A DNA stretch of 64,000 nt from Clostridium yunnanense (GCF_016595795.1 NZ_JAENHN010000023.1:154747-218746); one strand, 5' to 3'. Numbered from the stretch's first letter, positions 26,625-36,487 are shown. Translations and numbers: made by a program. Notes: a model not told the origin generated them from the letters alone.

Positions 26625-27182
26625 GTGGATAGGATAATTTGTATAGTTGGTGAAAGTGGAAGTGGAAAATCAACTATAGCAGAAGAACTTTCAAAAAAGA
26701 ACTATAATTATATACAAAGTTATACTACAAGAAAACAGAGATATGAAGGCGAAAAAGGACATATATTTGTTGACTATGAGGCTTATATAGAAAGTACTAT
26801 AACTATTGAGAAGAAATCTAATATAATAGCTTATACATATTTTGATGGGAATCATTACTGGGCAGACAGGCAGCAATATAGAGATAAAGGCGCATCAATT
26901 TATATAGTAGATCCAGTTGGCGTTCGTGAACTGAAGGAAGAAGTTAGTGATGCTGAAATAATAGTTATATATTTGAATGCAGATGAAAAGGTTCGTTATA
27001 ACAGGATGTGTAGAAGAAAGTATAATGAAGATAATCTCTATGATGAAGAGATATATATGAGAATAAAACATGATAAAAATGCATTCAAAGTGGTAAGATG
27101 CGATTATGTTGTTGATTCTAACAGAGAGTTAGAAGAGGTATTATCTGACGTAGAAGATATAATTGAAAATATTGAAAAATAA
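26625..27182 (+). CDS. guanylate-kinase-like P-loop protein
   Basis: 185 residues with a kinase P-loop GESGSGKSTIAEEL and the guanylate-kinase GMP-binding signature QSYTTRKQRYEGEKGHIFV, followed by an Arg-rich LID-like segment (RYNRMCRRKYNED). It is shorter and more divergent than the essential Gmk and is probably a paralogue acting on a nucleotide or other small molecule. The start is GTG. It stands about 195 bases after the MobB-like gene with no clear terminator between them, so co-transcription is possible. Confidence 0.75.
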   Translation: MDRIICIVGESGSGKSTIAEELSKKNYNYIQSYTTRKQRYEGEKGHIFVDYEAYIESTITIEKKSNIIAYTYFDGNHYWADRQQYRDKGASIYIVDPVGVRELKEEVSDAEIIVIYLNADEKVRYNRMCRRKYNEDNLYDEEIYMRIKHDKNAFKVVRCDYVVDSNRELEEVLSDVEDIIENIEK

Positions 27183-27282
27183 ATAATTAGCAAGTTGATA
27201 AAAAATAACTTTTAAATAGAGCCATATACTGTCGATGGCAATATTTTATATGTAAAGTTGTCTGAACTTAATACTTAATATT

Positions 27283-27312
27283 TCACCAGTTCTAAAATGC
27301 TGGTGATTTTTT
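27283..27312 (+). terminator. terminator after the guanylate-kinase-like gene
   Basis: TCACCAG / CTGGTGA perfect 7-bp stem, 10-base loop, then TTTTTTG. Confidence 0.8.
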
Positions 27313-27658
27313 GTGCATAAAAATAATATAAAATGTATGTACAAATCAATGATTGTAATCAGTTAACAATTTGTTAAATATCCATAAAGATCATTTTTAT
27401 AAGTATTATTAGTTATATGGATAAAGTAAGTAAAATTGTTTGTTGATAATTATTATTACCAAATAAAAACCATAGTAATGTGATACCCTGACCAAGTATA
27501 ATTAATTAAACATAAAAATGAAATTGATAACATTATTTTGATTCTAAAGGTTTTCTATATATAAACATCAATAAATAAATGAACAATATGTGCTTTAACA
27601 AAAGAGTAGATATATAAATTTAAATACAAAAGAAAAATAGAGATATAGGGGTGTTAAT
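27313..27658. other. long AT-rich leader region of the surface protein gene
   Basis: About 345 bases without a gene. I looked for a c-di-GMP riboswitch, expected before some clostridial surface proteins, and do not see its conserved core. RBS GGGGTG lies just before the TTG start of the next gene. Confidence 0.4.
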
Positions 27659-30600
27659 TTGATACGAAAAAAAGCTAAAATTATTGGCATTATTGCACTT
27701 TGCCTTGTACTTTATTCGCCAGTATCAAAAGTAGCAAAAGCTACAACAGTAATAACTGATAAAACTACAATAACAAACAATCAATCAGCACCTTGGCCAA
27801 CTAAATTTTATCCATATAGTAAGAAGGATGGTACTTTTATTAGTGATATATATGAAGCATATAATCCTGGAACAGATTTAGTTAGTAGTGATGTGTTAAC
27901 AAAAGGACAGGCTGGAAGCTTGCCTTCAGTATATGTGGCTTCAGATGGAACAAATATATTCTTTAGGTTTAGAATAGATGCGAGTCCTTTGGCCCCTACA
28001 GCAGGTGGCTTTGATACGTCTGTATGGCAATTAGTTATTGCTGCAGAAGATATTAACAATGGCAGCTCAAGTTATGGAAAGTATGTACAAAGAGTGACCA
28101 TAGGTATAGATGGAAAGAACCCTTCAGACGATTATGTTTATATAACAGATGGTGCGGAAACAAATGTATATAAGATATTTAAAGCAATATCTAACGGAAC
28201 AGCAGGACAACAGGTGGTTCCTGGAACAAGAGTAGTTAAGGCAGAAGGTACTGATCCATATTTCCTAGACTTCCAAATTCCAATAAGTTTGATAACTGAT
28301 TTTGAAAAGAACGCATTAGGATTAGCAAGTCCTATAACTGGAAACACTCCGGTAAAATTATATTTTGGTACAACTAGAGCGGGATCCATATCTACGATAA
28401 ATAAAGACTGGATGAATGGAACATCCATGAATTTTGATGATTTATCTACTGTAACTTTATCAAGTATATCTCAAACACTACCAACTATTAATATAGATGG
28501 TGGAAGCTCTGTCACTGCTACTACTTCAACACCAACAATTTCAGGTGATACAGAAACTGCAGATGGAAGTCAGATTGCAGTGACAATAAATGGACATACA
28601 TATAATACTACAGTTAGTAATAAAAGATGGAGCGTAGATGTAACTGATCCACTTCCAAATGGAAGCTATCCAGTTACAGCAAAGGTTACTACTTCTTTAG
28701 GAAATAGCGCTACAGCAAATCAAACGCTGACAATTGCAAAACTAAATACTGCACCAACAGCAAGTAATGGAAGCTTAACAGTAATAGAAGACACTCCTAA
28801 GATTGGAGCAATGTTAGGAAATGATGTAGATGCTGGTACTACTTTAAGCTATATCATAGTAAGTGGTCCAAGCCATGGAACAGTTTCTTTAGGAAGTAAT
28901 GGTTCTTATACATATACTCCTGCTTCAAATTATAATGGTACAGATAGCTTTACTTTTAAGGTTAATGATGGAGCCTTAGACTCTAATGTTGCGACTATAA
29001 ACATAAATACTACTCCGGTAAATGATAAGCCTTTAGCTAATGGGCAAAGCTTAAATATTAATGAAGATACTACTTTAAATGGAACAGTAACTGGTTCAGA
29101 TGTTGATGGAGATAGCCTAAGCTATTATGTGGTTACAGGTCCAGCGCATGGAACTTTAACTATAAATGAAGATGGCACTTTCACCTATAAACCAAATAAA
29201 GATTACAATGGTACTGATAGCTTTACTTTTAAGTCTAATGATGGACAATTAGATTCATTACCTGCAACGGTTAATTTAACTGTAAAACCAATAAACGATG
29301 CACCTACTTCTAATGGGCAGACTTTAAACACTAATGAGGATAAGGTATTAACTGGAACACTAACAGGAACAGATATAGATGGCGATATTCTTAAATACTA
29401 TGTGGTAAGCGGAACCTCTCATGGTACATTGAATATAAATCTGGATGGGACATTTACGTATACTCCAAACAAGGATTTTAATGGGCAAGATAGCTTCACT
29501 TACAAAGTAAATGATGGAACTGTAGATTCTGCTCTAGCTACAGTAATAATAAATATTAGTCCTGTTAATGATGCTCCTATAGCATATGGACAAAGCTTAA
29601 ACGTAGACGAGGATAATGTGTTAAATGATACATTGACTGGTTTCGATATAGATGGAGATATGCTAAGCTACTATGTAGTTACAGGCCCAACCCATGGAAT
29701 ATTAACTATAAATGAAGATGGTACTTTTACGTACACACCAAATAAGGATTATAACGGTCAGGATAGCTTTACCTTTAAGACTTATGATGGAAGTGAATAT
29801 TCCACTCCTGCTTTAGTAAGCTTAACAGTAAAGCCAGTAAATGATCAGCCTATAGCTAACGGAAAGACTTTAAGTACTGATGAAGACAAGATCTTATTAG
29901 ATATATTAACAGGTACAGATGTTGATGGAGATGGCTTAAAGTATTATGTAGTAACACAACCAAAGCACGGAATATTAATATTAAATCAAGATGGAACTTT
30001 TACTTACACTCCAAACAAAGATTATAACGGAGAAGACAGTTTTACTTTTAAAGTGAATGATGGAAGTATAGACTCGTTACCAGCTACCGTAAACTTAACT
30101 GTAGATCCAGTAAATGATCAGCCAGTAGCTGATGGGCAAACTTTAAATACTGATGAAGATACGGTTTTAGCAGGAACATTAACTGGATCAGACATTGATG
30201 GAGATAGCTTGAAATACTATGTAGCAACAGCTCCAAAGCATGGAACATTAGTAATAAATCAAGATGGAACTTTTACTTATACACCGTACAAGGATTATAA
30301 CGGAGAAGATAGTTTTACTTTTAAGGTGAATGATGGAAATGTGTATTCTGACATAGCTACAGTGAACTTAACTGTAAATCCAGTAAATGATAAGCCAACA
30401 GTTTTAGAAAGTTATAAAAAGAGCACACTCTATAACCAACCCGTAGGTGGAACAATAACTGGCAATGATATAGATGAAGATATACTTTCATATTACGTAA
30501 ATGAAAATAATAAACCTTCAAATGGTAAGGTGTCAGTAAATGAAGTTACAGGGGAGTGGACGTATACTCCAAATGAAGGTTTTAGTGGAGAGGACACCTT

Positions 30601-33139
30601 CAAGGTAACTGTAGATGATGGAAAAGGTGGGACTACAGAAACTATAGTGTATATAAATGTAGCACCAAAAATATTTGTAAATACTGCACCAACAGCAAAT
30701 AAAGATACTTTTAGTATTGATGAAGACAAGAGTTTAGTGGGAGTTGTTAAAGGTTCAGATATCGATGAAGATAACTTAACATACTACTTAGTAACAGGTC
30801 CAACTCATGGAACCTTGATATTTAATGAAGATGGAACTTTTACTTATACTCCAGATAAAGATTACAACGGAAAAGACAGTTTTACTTTTAAGGTAAATGA
30901 CGGATATGTATATTCAGCACCAGCCACAGTAAACTTAACAGTAAAACCAGTAAATGATGCACCTACATCAGCTGAAAGTTATACAAAAACAACGCCTTAT
31001 AATAAAGCTGTTTCTGGAACAGTGGTAGGAAGTGATATAGATAATGATGAACTTAACTACTCTGTAGCAGAAATCAATAAACCAGTTCATGGAATAGTTA
31101 GCATTAATCCTATTACAGGTCAGTGGACATATACTCCGAATAAAGGTTTCAGTGGTAATGATAGTTTCAAGGTAATTGTAAGCGATGGAAATGGAGGAAC
31201 AGCAGTATCTACTGTTTATATAAAGGTACTTAATGCTGATCCAATAGTAGAAAACTACTCAAGAAGTACGACCATAAATAAAGCTGTATCAGATAGTGTA
31301 GTTGCAATAGACGAGAATGAAGATAACTTAACTTACTCTATAGTTAGTTCACCAAGCAACGGAACTGTAAGCTTAGATAATAGTAGTGGAAGATGGATCT
31401 ATACACCAAAGACTGGCTTTAGCGGTTTGGATAGTTTTAAGGTAGAAGTAAATGATGGTAATGGCGGAGTTGCTGTGTCTAATATAAGCGTAAATGTTTC
31501 TGCAACCTTGAACTTAATTGGCAATATTACTGATCAGGTTACAGGTAATATATTAGTAGACTCTACTGTTGAACTTAGAGATTCATCAAACACATTAATA
31601 GCTACAGTTAATACCAATAGTAATGGTAACTATTACTTTAAGAATGTAAAACTGGGTAATTATGTTTTGGTAGTTAAAAACGCTAAATATAGTACTCAAA
31701 CTCTTGCGTTGACAGTAGCAACGGGTAATACTAATACAGATGAAATTAGAAAAGATGCTAATTTGGTTAATTTTGTAATAAATTTAGCAGCTAACCCAAA
31801 AGTGATAAAAGGTGATGGAGTTCAAACTACTATCTTAACTGCAAAAATTACCGATAAGAATAACAAACCTTTGGCTAATACAACAGTAACTTTTAGTGCT
31901 TCAATGGGAAGTTTTCCTAATGGAAGTATAGTAAAAACTGATGAGAATGGAATTGCTACAATAGTATATAAATCAGCAAAAATTGAAGGTACTGAAAATG
32001 TTAGTATACCAGTAATAGCTACAGTTGAAGATAAATCAAGAGGTTTATATACTTCTGATAAAATCACTATAACCTTTGAACCAGGAATACTTACAGGAGT
32101 TGTTGTGGATAATACTACTCATTTACCTGTAAAAGGTGCAGTTATAGAAATATCAAAAGATTTTAATAATGATGGAATTCTCGACTTTTATTCAAAAATG
32201 ATAACTGGAATAGATGGAACATATAAAATTGCTATACCAAAGGGTGGAATAACTTATGATATAAAGATAACTAAACCTGTGGTAATTGGCGGTGAAACTA
32301 AGCTTGTGACTTTTAATCAAAAGAGTACAGTAGATGACATAAAAGGTGATGGAGGAGAAGTATTTACTTCTGACAAAACCGCAGCTGGAATGGTTTTATT
32401 TAAGAAGCCGAACGGGCAAGATACACTACTTAAAGACTACTCAAACCTAAGTTTTGATGTTTATGACAAGGATAATAACCTAGTTACAGTAGGTATAAAT
32501 ACTCATATATATAATTCAGCAAATGATAAAGGGGTATTTAGTGCTGATGGTTTAGAAAAAGGAGAAGAATACAAGTTTGCAGTAAAGTATACTTTACCAA
32601 ATGGCCAAAAGATTATAATAGGAACTATGAATGTATCTATGAGCCAAGATGGTGAGATTAATTTAAGTTCTGCATTGATTGACCCATATGGAACTATAAC
32701 TGACAGTATAACTCACAAAATAATAACTAATGTTGATGTGAAATTATATTATGCAAATACTGCAAGAAATATATTGGCTGGAAGAAAGCCAGGAACACTT
32801 GTTGAGCTACCTTCAGTTGCTGAGTTCCCACCAGCAGATAATGCTAACCCTCAGTTCTCTGATGATTTTGGAAAATATGCATATATGGTATTCCCAGATG
32901 CAGATTACATTGTTGTAGCAGCTAAAGATGGGTATGAGACTTATACAAGCCCTATTATTTCAGTAGGTAAAGAAATTGTTAGACATGATTTCTCTATGAA
33001 TTCAAATGCTAAACAACCAGCTATTATTGCAGAATTACCTAAGACAGGATCAGTAGTTGATATGAATGGCTTGGTAATGCTTGGAACTATATTAATGCTT
33101 TCAGGGATGGGGTTAACCTTAAGACCTAAGAAAAATTAA
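27659..33139 (+). CDS. giant LPKTG-anchored surface protein with tandem cadherin-like repeats
   Basis: 1826 residues. Signal peptide MIRKKAKIIGIIALCLVLYS..AKA; an N-terminal domain of ~220 residues; an Ig-like domain; then ten tandem repeats of ~85-95 residues from about residue 361 to 1280. Seven repeats are of one type (NDxP..DEDxxLxGxLTGxDxDGD..HGTLxxNxDGTFTYTPNKDYNGxDSFTFKVNDG pattern) and three (repeats 7, 9 and 10) of a variant (GFSGxDxFKVxVxDGxGG). Carboxypeptidase-regulatory-like and invasin-like (Big_1) domains follow. The end is LPKTG (1793-1797), a hydrophobic helix and RPKKN: a sortase anchor. The Asp-rich repeats suggest Ca2+ binding and an adhesive stalk. The start is TTG. Confidence 0.9.
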   Translation: MIRKKAKIIGIIALCLVLYSPVSKVAKATTVITDKTTITNNQSAPWPTKFYPYSKKDGTFISDIYEAYNPGTDLVSSDVLTKGQAGSLPSVYVASDGTNIFFRFRIDASPLAPTAGGFDTSVWQLVIAAEDINNGSSSYGKYVQRVTIGIDGKNPSDDYVYITDGAETNVYKIFKAISNGTAGQQVVPGTRVVKAEGTDPYFLDFQIPISLITDFEKNALGLASPITGNTPVKLYFGTTRAGSISTINKDWMNGTSMNFDDLSTVTLSSISQTLPTINIDGGSSVTATTSTPTISGDTETADGSQIAVTINGHTYNTTVSNKRWSVDVTDPLPNGSYPVTAKVTTSLGNSATANQTLTIAKLNTAPTASNGSLTVIEDTPKIGAMLGNDVDAGTTLSYIIVSGPSHGTVSLGSNGSYTYTPASNYNGTDSFTFKVNDGALDSNVATININTTPVNDKPLANGQSLNINEDTTLNGTVTGSDVDGDSLSYYVVTGPAHGTLTINEDGTFTYKPNKDYNGTDSFTFKSNDGQLDSLPATVNLTVKPINDAPTSNGQTLNTNEDKVLTGTLTGTDIDGDILKYYVVSGTSHGTLNINLDGTFTYTPNKDFNGQDSFTYKVNDGTVDSALATVIINISPVNDAPIAYGQSLNVDEDNVLNDTLTGFDIDGDMLSYYVVTGPTHGILTINEDGTFTYTPNKDYNGQDSFTFKTYDGSEYSTPALVSLTVKPVNDQPIANGKTLSTDEDKILLDILTGTDVDGDGLKYYVVTQPKHGILILNQDGTFTYTPNKDYNGEDSFTFKVNDGSIDSLPATVNLTVDPVNDQPVADGQTLNTDEDTVLAGTLTGSDIDGDSLKYYVATAPKHGTLVINQDGTFTYTPYKDYNGEDSFTFKVNDGNVYSDIATVNLTVNPVNDKPTVLESYKKSTLYNQPVGGTITGNDIDEDILSYYVNENNKPSNGKVSVNEVTGEWTYTPNEGFSGEDTFKVTVDDGKGGTTETIVYINVAPKIFVNTAPTANKDTFSIDEDKSLVGVVKGSDIDEDNLTYYLVTGPTHGTLIFNEDGTFTYTPDKDYNGKDSFTFKVNDGYVYSAPATVNLTVKPVNDAPTSAESYTKTTPYNKAVSGTVVGSDIDNDELNYSVAEINKPVHGIVSINPITGQWTYTPNKGFSGNDSFKVIVSDGNGGTAVSTVYIKVLNADPIVENYSRSTTINKAVSDSVVAIDENEDNLTYSIVSSPSNGTVSLDNSSGRWIYTPKTGFSGLDSFKVEVNDGNGGVAVSNISVNVSATLNLIGNITDQVTGNILVDSTVELRDSSNTLIATVNTNSNGNYYFKNVKLGNYVLVVKNAKYSTQTLALTVATGNTNTDEIRKDANLVNFVINLAANPKVIKGDGVQTTILTAKITDKNNKPLANTTVTFSASMGSFPNGSIVKTDENGIATIVYKSAKIEGTENVSIPVIATVEDKSRGLYTSDKITITFEPGILTGVVVDNTTHLPVKGAVIEISKDFNNDGILDFYSKMITGIDGTYKIAIPKGGITYDIKITKPVVIGGETKLVTFNQKSTVDDIKGDGGEVFTSDKTAAGMVLFKKPNGQDTLLKDYSNLSFDVYDKDNNLVTVGINTHIYNSANDKGVFSADGLEKGEEYKFAVKYTLPNGQKIIIGTMNVSMSQDGEINLSSALIDPYGTITDSITHKIITNVDVKLYYANTARNILAGRKPGTLVELPSVAEFPPADNANPQFSDDFGKYAYMVFPDADYIVVAAKDGYETYTSPIISVGKEIVRHDFSMNSNAKQPAIIAELPKTGSVVDMNGLVMLGTILMLSGMGLTLRPKKN

Positions 33140-33157
33140 TTAAATATCAGTATCTAT

Positions 33158-33196
33158 AAAAGGTTGTTGAAGAATTATAAATTTCAACAACCTTTT
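33158..33196 (+). terminator. terminator after the surface protein
   Basis: AAAGGTTGTTGAA / TTCAACAACCTTT stem followed by TTAACTG. Confidence 0.85.
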
Positions 33197-33214
33197 AACT
33201 GTATAGCAAGTTAT

Positions 33215-33296
33215 AGGGTTTTCCTCATATACAGTGGGAAAGGCAGATGCTTTAAAAAAGCTAACTGAAAAAATTCGCTTCAGTTAGCTTTTTTAG
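33215..33296 (+). repeat. terminator-bearing repeat (GGAAAGGC family), copy 2
   Basis: CCTCATATACAGTG, then GGAAAGGCAGATGC, then a perfect 16-bp hairpin arm AAAAAAGCTAACTGAA / TTCAGTTAGCTTTTTT (33254-33295). It follows a good terminator for the surface protein gene by only ~20 bases, so it is not needed as that gene's terminator. Confidence 0.75.
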
Positions 33297-33403
33297 GATA
33301 TGAATTAAGTCAAAATATGATAGGTGATTATTTTACCCGATACTTCACAAAATATTCTAAATTTGATAGAATATTTATATAATAACTTTAAATTAGTTAG
33401 ACA

Positions 33404-33476
33404 AAGCTCGTCTTCAGTAAGTACTGAAGCGAGCTTATTTTTCAATATTTAAGAAGGTCGCTTCAGCGATTTTTTA
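33404..33476 (+). terminator. paired hairpins related to the GGAAAGGC element
   Basis: AAGCTCG then CTTCAGTA (33404-33419) pair with TACTGAAG then CGAGCTT (33422-33436), leaving one bulged T, followed by ATTTTT. About 15 bases on, a short GAAGGTCGCTTC hairpin with TTTTTT repeats the CGCTTCAG motif of the neighbouring element. Both stand between the surface protein and ilvA. Confidence 0.6.
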
Positions 33477-33529
33477 GACAGTTTTCTATACATATAATTG
33501 GGCTAATAAGTATAAAGTTTACTGTTACA

Positions 33530-33625
33530 GATGTACCACTTCGAACCGCAATCTATTTTTAAAACTCTCACGGCTTCTGGTGAGAGAATTTAAAAATAAT
33601 AAATTTCATTACGAAGTGGTACATC
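33530..33625. repeat. hairpin repeat family 1, copy B (best preserved)
   Basis: 96 bp with perfect 14-bp inverted ends GATGTACCACTTCG / CGAAGTGGTACATC. Inside it is a second hairpin, CTCTCAC / GTGAGAG around GGCTTCTG, flanked by TTTTTAAAA and AATTTAAAA. It ends 45 bp before the ilvA start and would fold in that gene's leader RNA. Confidence 0.85.
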
Positions 33626-33670
33626 CATAATAATTTAAGGTTTTTAACAAGACAAAATAGGGGGCAAATA

Positions 33671-34891
33671 ATGATGGTTGAGTGTAATGAATTTACCAAA
33701 GAGCAATTTTTGGAGGCAACTAATAGGATAAAGGATGTATTAAAAGAGACAAAACTTGTTTATAGTAATATTTTTAGCAAAGAATCAGGTAATGATATAT
33801 ATATAAAACCAGAAAATCTTCAAGTAACAGGAGCATTTAAGATAAGAGGAGCTTACAACAAGATAAGCAAGCTTACTGAAGAAGAAAAGAAAAAGGGGCT
33901 AATAACTTCTTCGGCAGGAAATCATGCTCAAGGCGTGGCTCTAGCAGCTCAAAAATTAGGGGTAAAAGCAACTATAGTTATGCCAAAAGCTACTCCACTT
34001 ATTAAGGTTGAAGCTACAAAAAACTTTGGAGCAAATGTTGTGCTTCATGGAGAGTGTTATGATGAGGCTTATGAAGAAGCAAAGAGATTGGAACAAAAGA
34101 ATGGATATACATTTGTACATCCTTTTAATGATATAGATGTTATAGAAGGTCAGGGAACTATTGCAATTGAAATTTTGGATGAACTAAAAGATGTAGATTG
34201 CATAATGGTGCCAGTTGGTGGTGGTGGTCTTATTAGTGGAATAGCTGTTGCAGCTAAATTAATCAATCCTAAAATTAAAATAATAGGGGTTGAACCAGAA
34301 GGTGCAAATGCAGTAAAGTTGTCCATAGAGAATAATAAAGTTATTTCTCTAGAGAATTTAAAGACAATTGCCGATGGGGTAGCAGTAAAAACCCCTGGTG
34401 ATTTGAATTTTAAATTAATTAAAAAATATGTAGATGAGATAGTAACAGTTTCTGATTTAGAGGTTATGGAAGCTTTTCTTATACTCCTTGAAAAGCATAA
34501 GCTTATAGGAGAAACTTCAGGGGTATTACCTTTGGCAGCCTTAAGAAAGATAAACGAAAGAGATAAGAAGATAGCATGTGTAATTAGTGGTGGAAACATA
34601 GATGTTTTAACAATTGCATCAATGATAGACCGTGGACTTGTATCTCGTGGAAGAAAGTTCTGCTTTACTGTTGAGCTTTTAGACAAGCCGGGACAATTAC
34701 AAAAAGTATCTCAAATATTGGGGGATTTAAATGCTAATATAATAAAGCTAGATCATAATAAGTTTAAAACCTTTGATGCCTTTATGAAAGTTCAGCTGGA
34801 AGTTACAGTTGAAACCAATGGTCACGAACATGTTCAGTTAATCACAGACGAATTAGAAAGAAAGGGCTTTAAGATAGTTAAGGTCTATTAA
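33671..34891 (+). CDS. ilvA: threonine ammonia-lyase (threonine dehydratase), ACT-domain type
   Basis: 406 residues. PLP-dependent fold-type II enzyme: the PLP lysine lies in LQVTGAFKIRGAYNKI, followed by SAGNHAQGVA and the phosphate-binding glycine loop GGGGLISGIA. A single C-terminal ACT domain (CFTVELLDKPGQLQKVSQIL) starts near residue 330. It deaminates threonine to 2-oxobutyrate, for isoleucine synthesis or for catabolism. The ~400-residue single-ACT form occurs as both IlvA- and TdcB-like enzymes in Firmicutes; without ilv or tdc neighbours I cannot choose. RBS GGGGGC precedes ATGATG. Confidence 0.9.
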   Translation: MMVECNEFTKEQFLEATNRIKDVLKETKLVYSNIFSKESGNDIYIKPENLQVTGAFKIRGAYNKISKLTEEEKKKGLITSSAGNHAQGVALAAQKLGVKATIVMPKATPLIKVEATKNFGANVVLHGECYDEAYEEAKRLEQKNGYTFVHPFNDIDVIEGQGTIAIEILDELKDVDCIMVPVGGGGLISGIAVAAKLINPKIKIIGVEPEGANAVKLSIENNKVISLENLKTIADGVAVKTPGDLNFKLIKKYVDEIVTVSDLEVMEAFLILLEKHKLIGETSGVLPLAALRKINERDKKIACVISGGNIDVLTIASMIDRGLVSRGRKFCFTVELLDKPGQLQKVSQILGDLNANIIKLDHNKFKTFDAFMKVQLEVTVETNGHEHVQLITDELERKGFKIVKVY

Positions 34892-34895
34892 AGAT

Positions 34896-34941
34896 AAATT
34901 AACTAAAGGAAGTTATGTATCCTCATTTAGTTAATTTTATT
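34896..34941 (+). terminator. terminator after ilvA
   Basis: AAATTAACTAAA / TTTAGTTAATTT stem with an 18-base loop, followed by TATTTTT. Confidence 0.75.
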
Positions 34942-35092
34942 TTTAAAAGTTTATCTTGAAGAATATTTATAAAATTAATTTCATTAAAATGCCTAGTACA
35001 TGTATTTGCACTTTCAAAATAAGAAAAATTTATTTTAATAGATGATGATATAATTTAGGAAAAACTATGCTATTTAGTTGGAGGATTTAATT

Positions 35093-35773
35093 ATGGCGAG
35101 AATAGAACTAGTTATCTTCGATATGGATGGATTAATGTTTGATACTGAGGCACTTACTAAGAGAGCATGGCAGGAAGTAGGCAGACTACATAATTATGAT
35201 ATTCCGATGCAATTTCTTCTGGGACTGTTAGGAATGAATAGCGCTTCTATATCTAATCAATTTAAAACAGTATTTGGACAAGATTTTCCTTTCGATAATA
35301 TGTATGCAGAGCAAGGTAAATGCGTAGCTAGAATAATTGAAGAAGAAGGACTTGGAATAAAGAAAGGTCTTACAGAACTTTTAGAGTATCTGCAAGAAAA
35401 TAACATAAAAAGAGCAGTGGCTACTTCAAGTAGTAGAGAAAGAGCTTCTAAGCTTTTAAATATAGCAGGTGTTTTTGATAAATTTGATAGAGTTATTTGT
35501 GGGGATGAAGTAACAAAAGGTAAACCAGATCCAGAAATATTTCTAACAGTTTGTAAAAAGCTAGACGTTGCGCCTGAAAACGCCATAGTACTAGAAGACT
35601 CAGAAAGAGGGTTAGAAGCGGCGGTAGCTGGTGGAATGAGATGCATACTTGTACCTGATTTGGTAGAACCTTCAGAGGAACATGTAAAAAGAGCGTATGC
35701 TAAGGTTGCTGATTTAATAGAAGTAATTAATCTAAAAGAATTATTCGAAGAAATAGAAGAAGCTAATCAATAG
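35093..35773 (+). CDS. HAD-IA phosphatase / beta-phosphoglucomutase-like
   Basis: 226 residues with HAD motif I FDMDGLMFDTE, motif II ATSSSRE, the motif III Lys in GDEVTKGKPDP, and motif IV VLEDSERGLEAA. The cap domain between residues ~15 and 85 is the helical type of the beta-phosphoglucomutase subgroup. Such enzymes hydrolyse or transfer small sugar phosphates; the substrate is not readable. The start is ATG 35093 after GGAGGA; an in-frame TTG five codons earlier overlaps this site. Single gene. Confidence 0.85.
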   Translation: MARIELVIFDMDGLMFDTEALTKRAWQEVGRLHNYDIPMQFLLGLLGMNSASISNQFKTVFGQDFPFDNMYAEQGKCVARIIEEEGLGIKKGLTELLEYLQENNIKRAVATSSSRERASKLLNIAGVFDKFDRVICGDEVTKGKPDPEIFLTVCKKLDVAPENAIVLEDSERGLEAAVAGGMRCILVPDLVEPSEEHVKRAYAKVADLIEVINLKELFEEIEEANQ

Positions 35774-35783
35774 ACTATATAGA

Positions 35784-35815
35784 AAGAGAGTGCTTTACGT
35801 AGCACTCTCTTTTTA
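35784..35815. terminator. bidirectional terminator
   Basis: AAAGAGAGTGCT / AGCACTCTCTTT perfect stem with a TTACGT loop, between convergent genes. Confidence 0.88.
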
Positions 35816-35833
35816 TATATGGTGTGATTTATA

Positions 35834-36487
35834 TTATAAATCTCTTTTTAAATAAATTCTTAAAGATAATAAAGATGAAGCTAGTAGAATAACAGCTAAT
35901 ATTAAGATTACAGAAGCTTTAAGTATTCCTTCAGGAACTTTACTTAAATAGTCTATAATATCAGCGGTATTTCCTTTACCTACAAATTCAATGATAGCTG
36001 CAGGTATAAAGAATGATCCGAGTAACATAAACATACTTAGATATTTTGATTTTAAATATCCAAACTTAAAGTATACTGGATAATAAATTGAACATAGAAA
36101 TGTAATACTTATAAAGGCTCCTAGTACATCTTCTAGGTTCATAAATCTACTGGCATTGCCGAATTTCAAATATTTAACGGCTGTGGTAAATATAAATGCA
36201 ATACAAACTCCAATTATTGCATATAAAACAATAGATAAATATTTAGATAATACTATATCCTTTCTGCTTATAGGAAGGCTGTTAAGCATTATTTCAGATT
36301 TATTCTTATCATCATAAGCACATGCATATGTCACAAAAAGATAGCCTATAACTGATGGAACTGCAATAAATATACTTTCAGGATTACTTGTGTTAGAAAA
36401 GGTCACTGTGAACACAGCACCGTACAAAATTGCTATTAAGAAAGATTTTTTTTGTATTAATAAATCTTTAAATACTAAATTAAGCAT
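35834..36487 (-). CDS. ABC-2 type transporter permease
   Basis: 217 residues with six hydrophobic segments and the ABC-2 permease start LVFKDLLIQKKSFLIAILYG. It contains MLNSLPISRKDIVLSKYL, a cytosolic coupling segment common in such permeases. Its start overlaps the end of the ATPase gene by 8 bases, so the two form one exporter. Related YtrA-controlled systems export antimicrobial peptides or act in cell-envelope stress; the substrate is unknown. Confidence 0.87.
   Translation of the reverse strand: MLNLVFKDLLIQKKSFLIAILYGAVFTVTFSNTSNPESIFIAVPSVIGYLFVTYACAYDDKNKSEIMLNSLPISRKDIVLSKYLSIVLYAIIGVCIAFIFTTAVKYLKFGNASRFMNLEDVLGAFISITFLCSIYYPVYFKFGYLKSKYLSMFMLLGSFFIPAAIIEFVGKGNTADIIDYLSKVPEGILKASVILILAVILLASSLLSLRIYLKRDL

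Noticed and set aside
27313..27658. Possible c-di-GMP riboswitch before the surface protein gene
   Set aside because: I searched for the conserved class I and II core segments and did not find them; only AT-rich sequence is present.
29000..31500. Regularly spaced similar DNA words that could look like a repeat array
   Set aside because: They are the codons of tandem cadherin-like domains of the surface protein, spaced about 270-280 bp and in frame; not a CRISPR array.
33300..33670. T-box or amino-acid leader for ilvA
   Set aside because: No T-box consensus and no short peptide rich in Ile or Thr is visible; the hairpins belong to repeat families.
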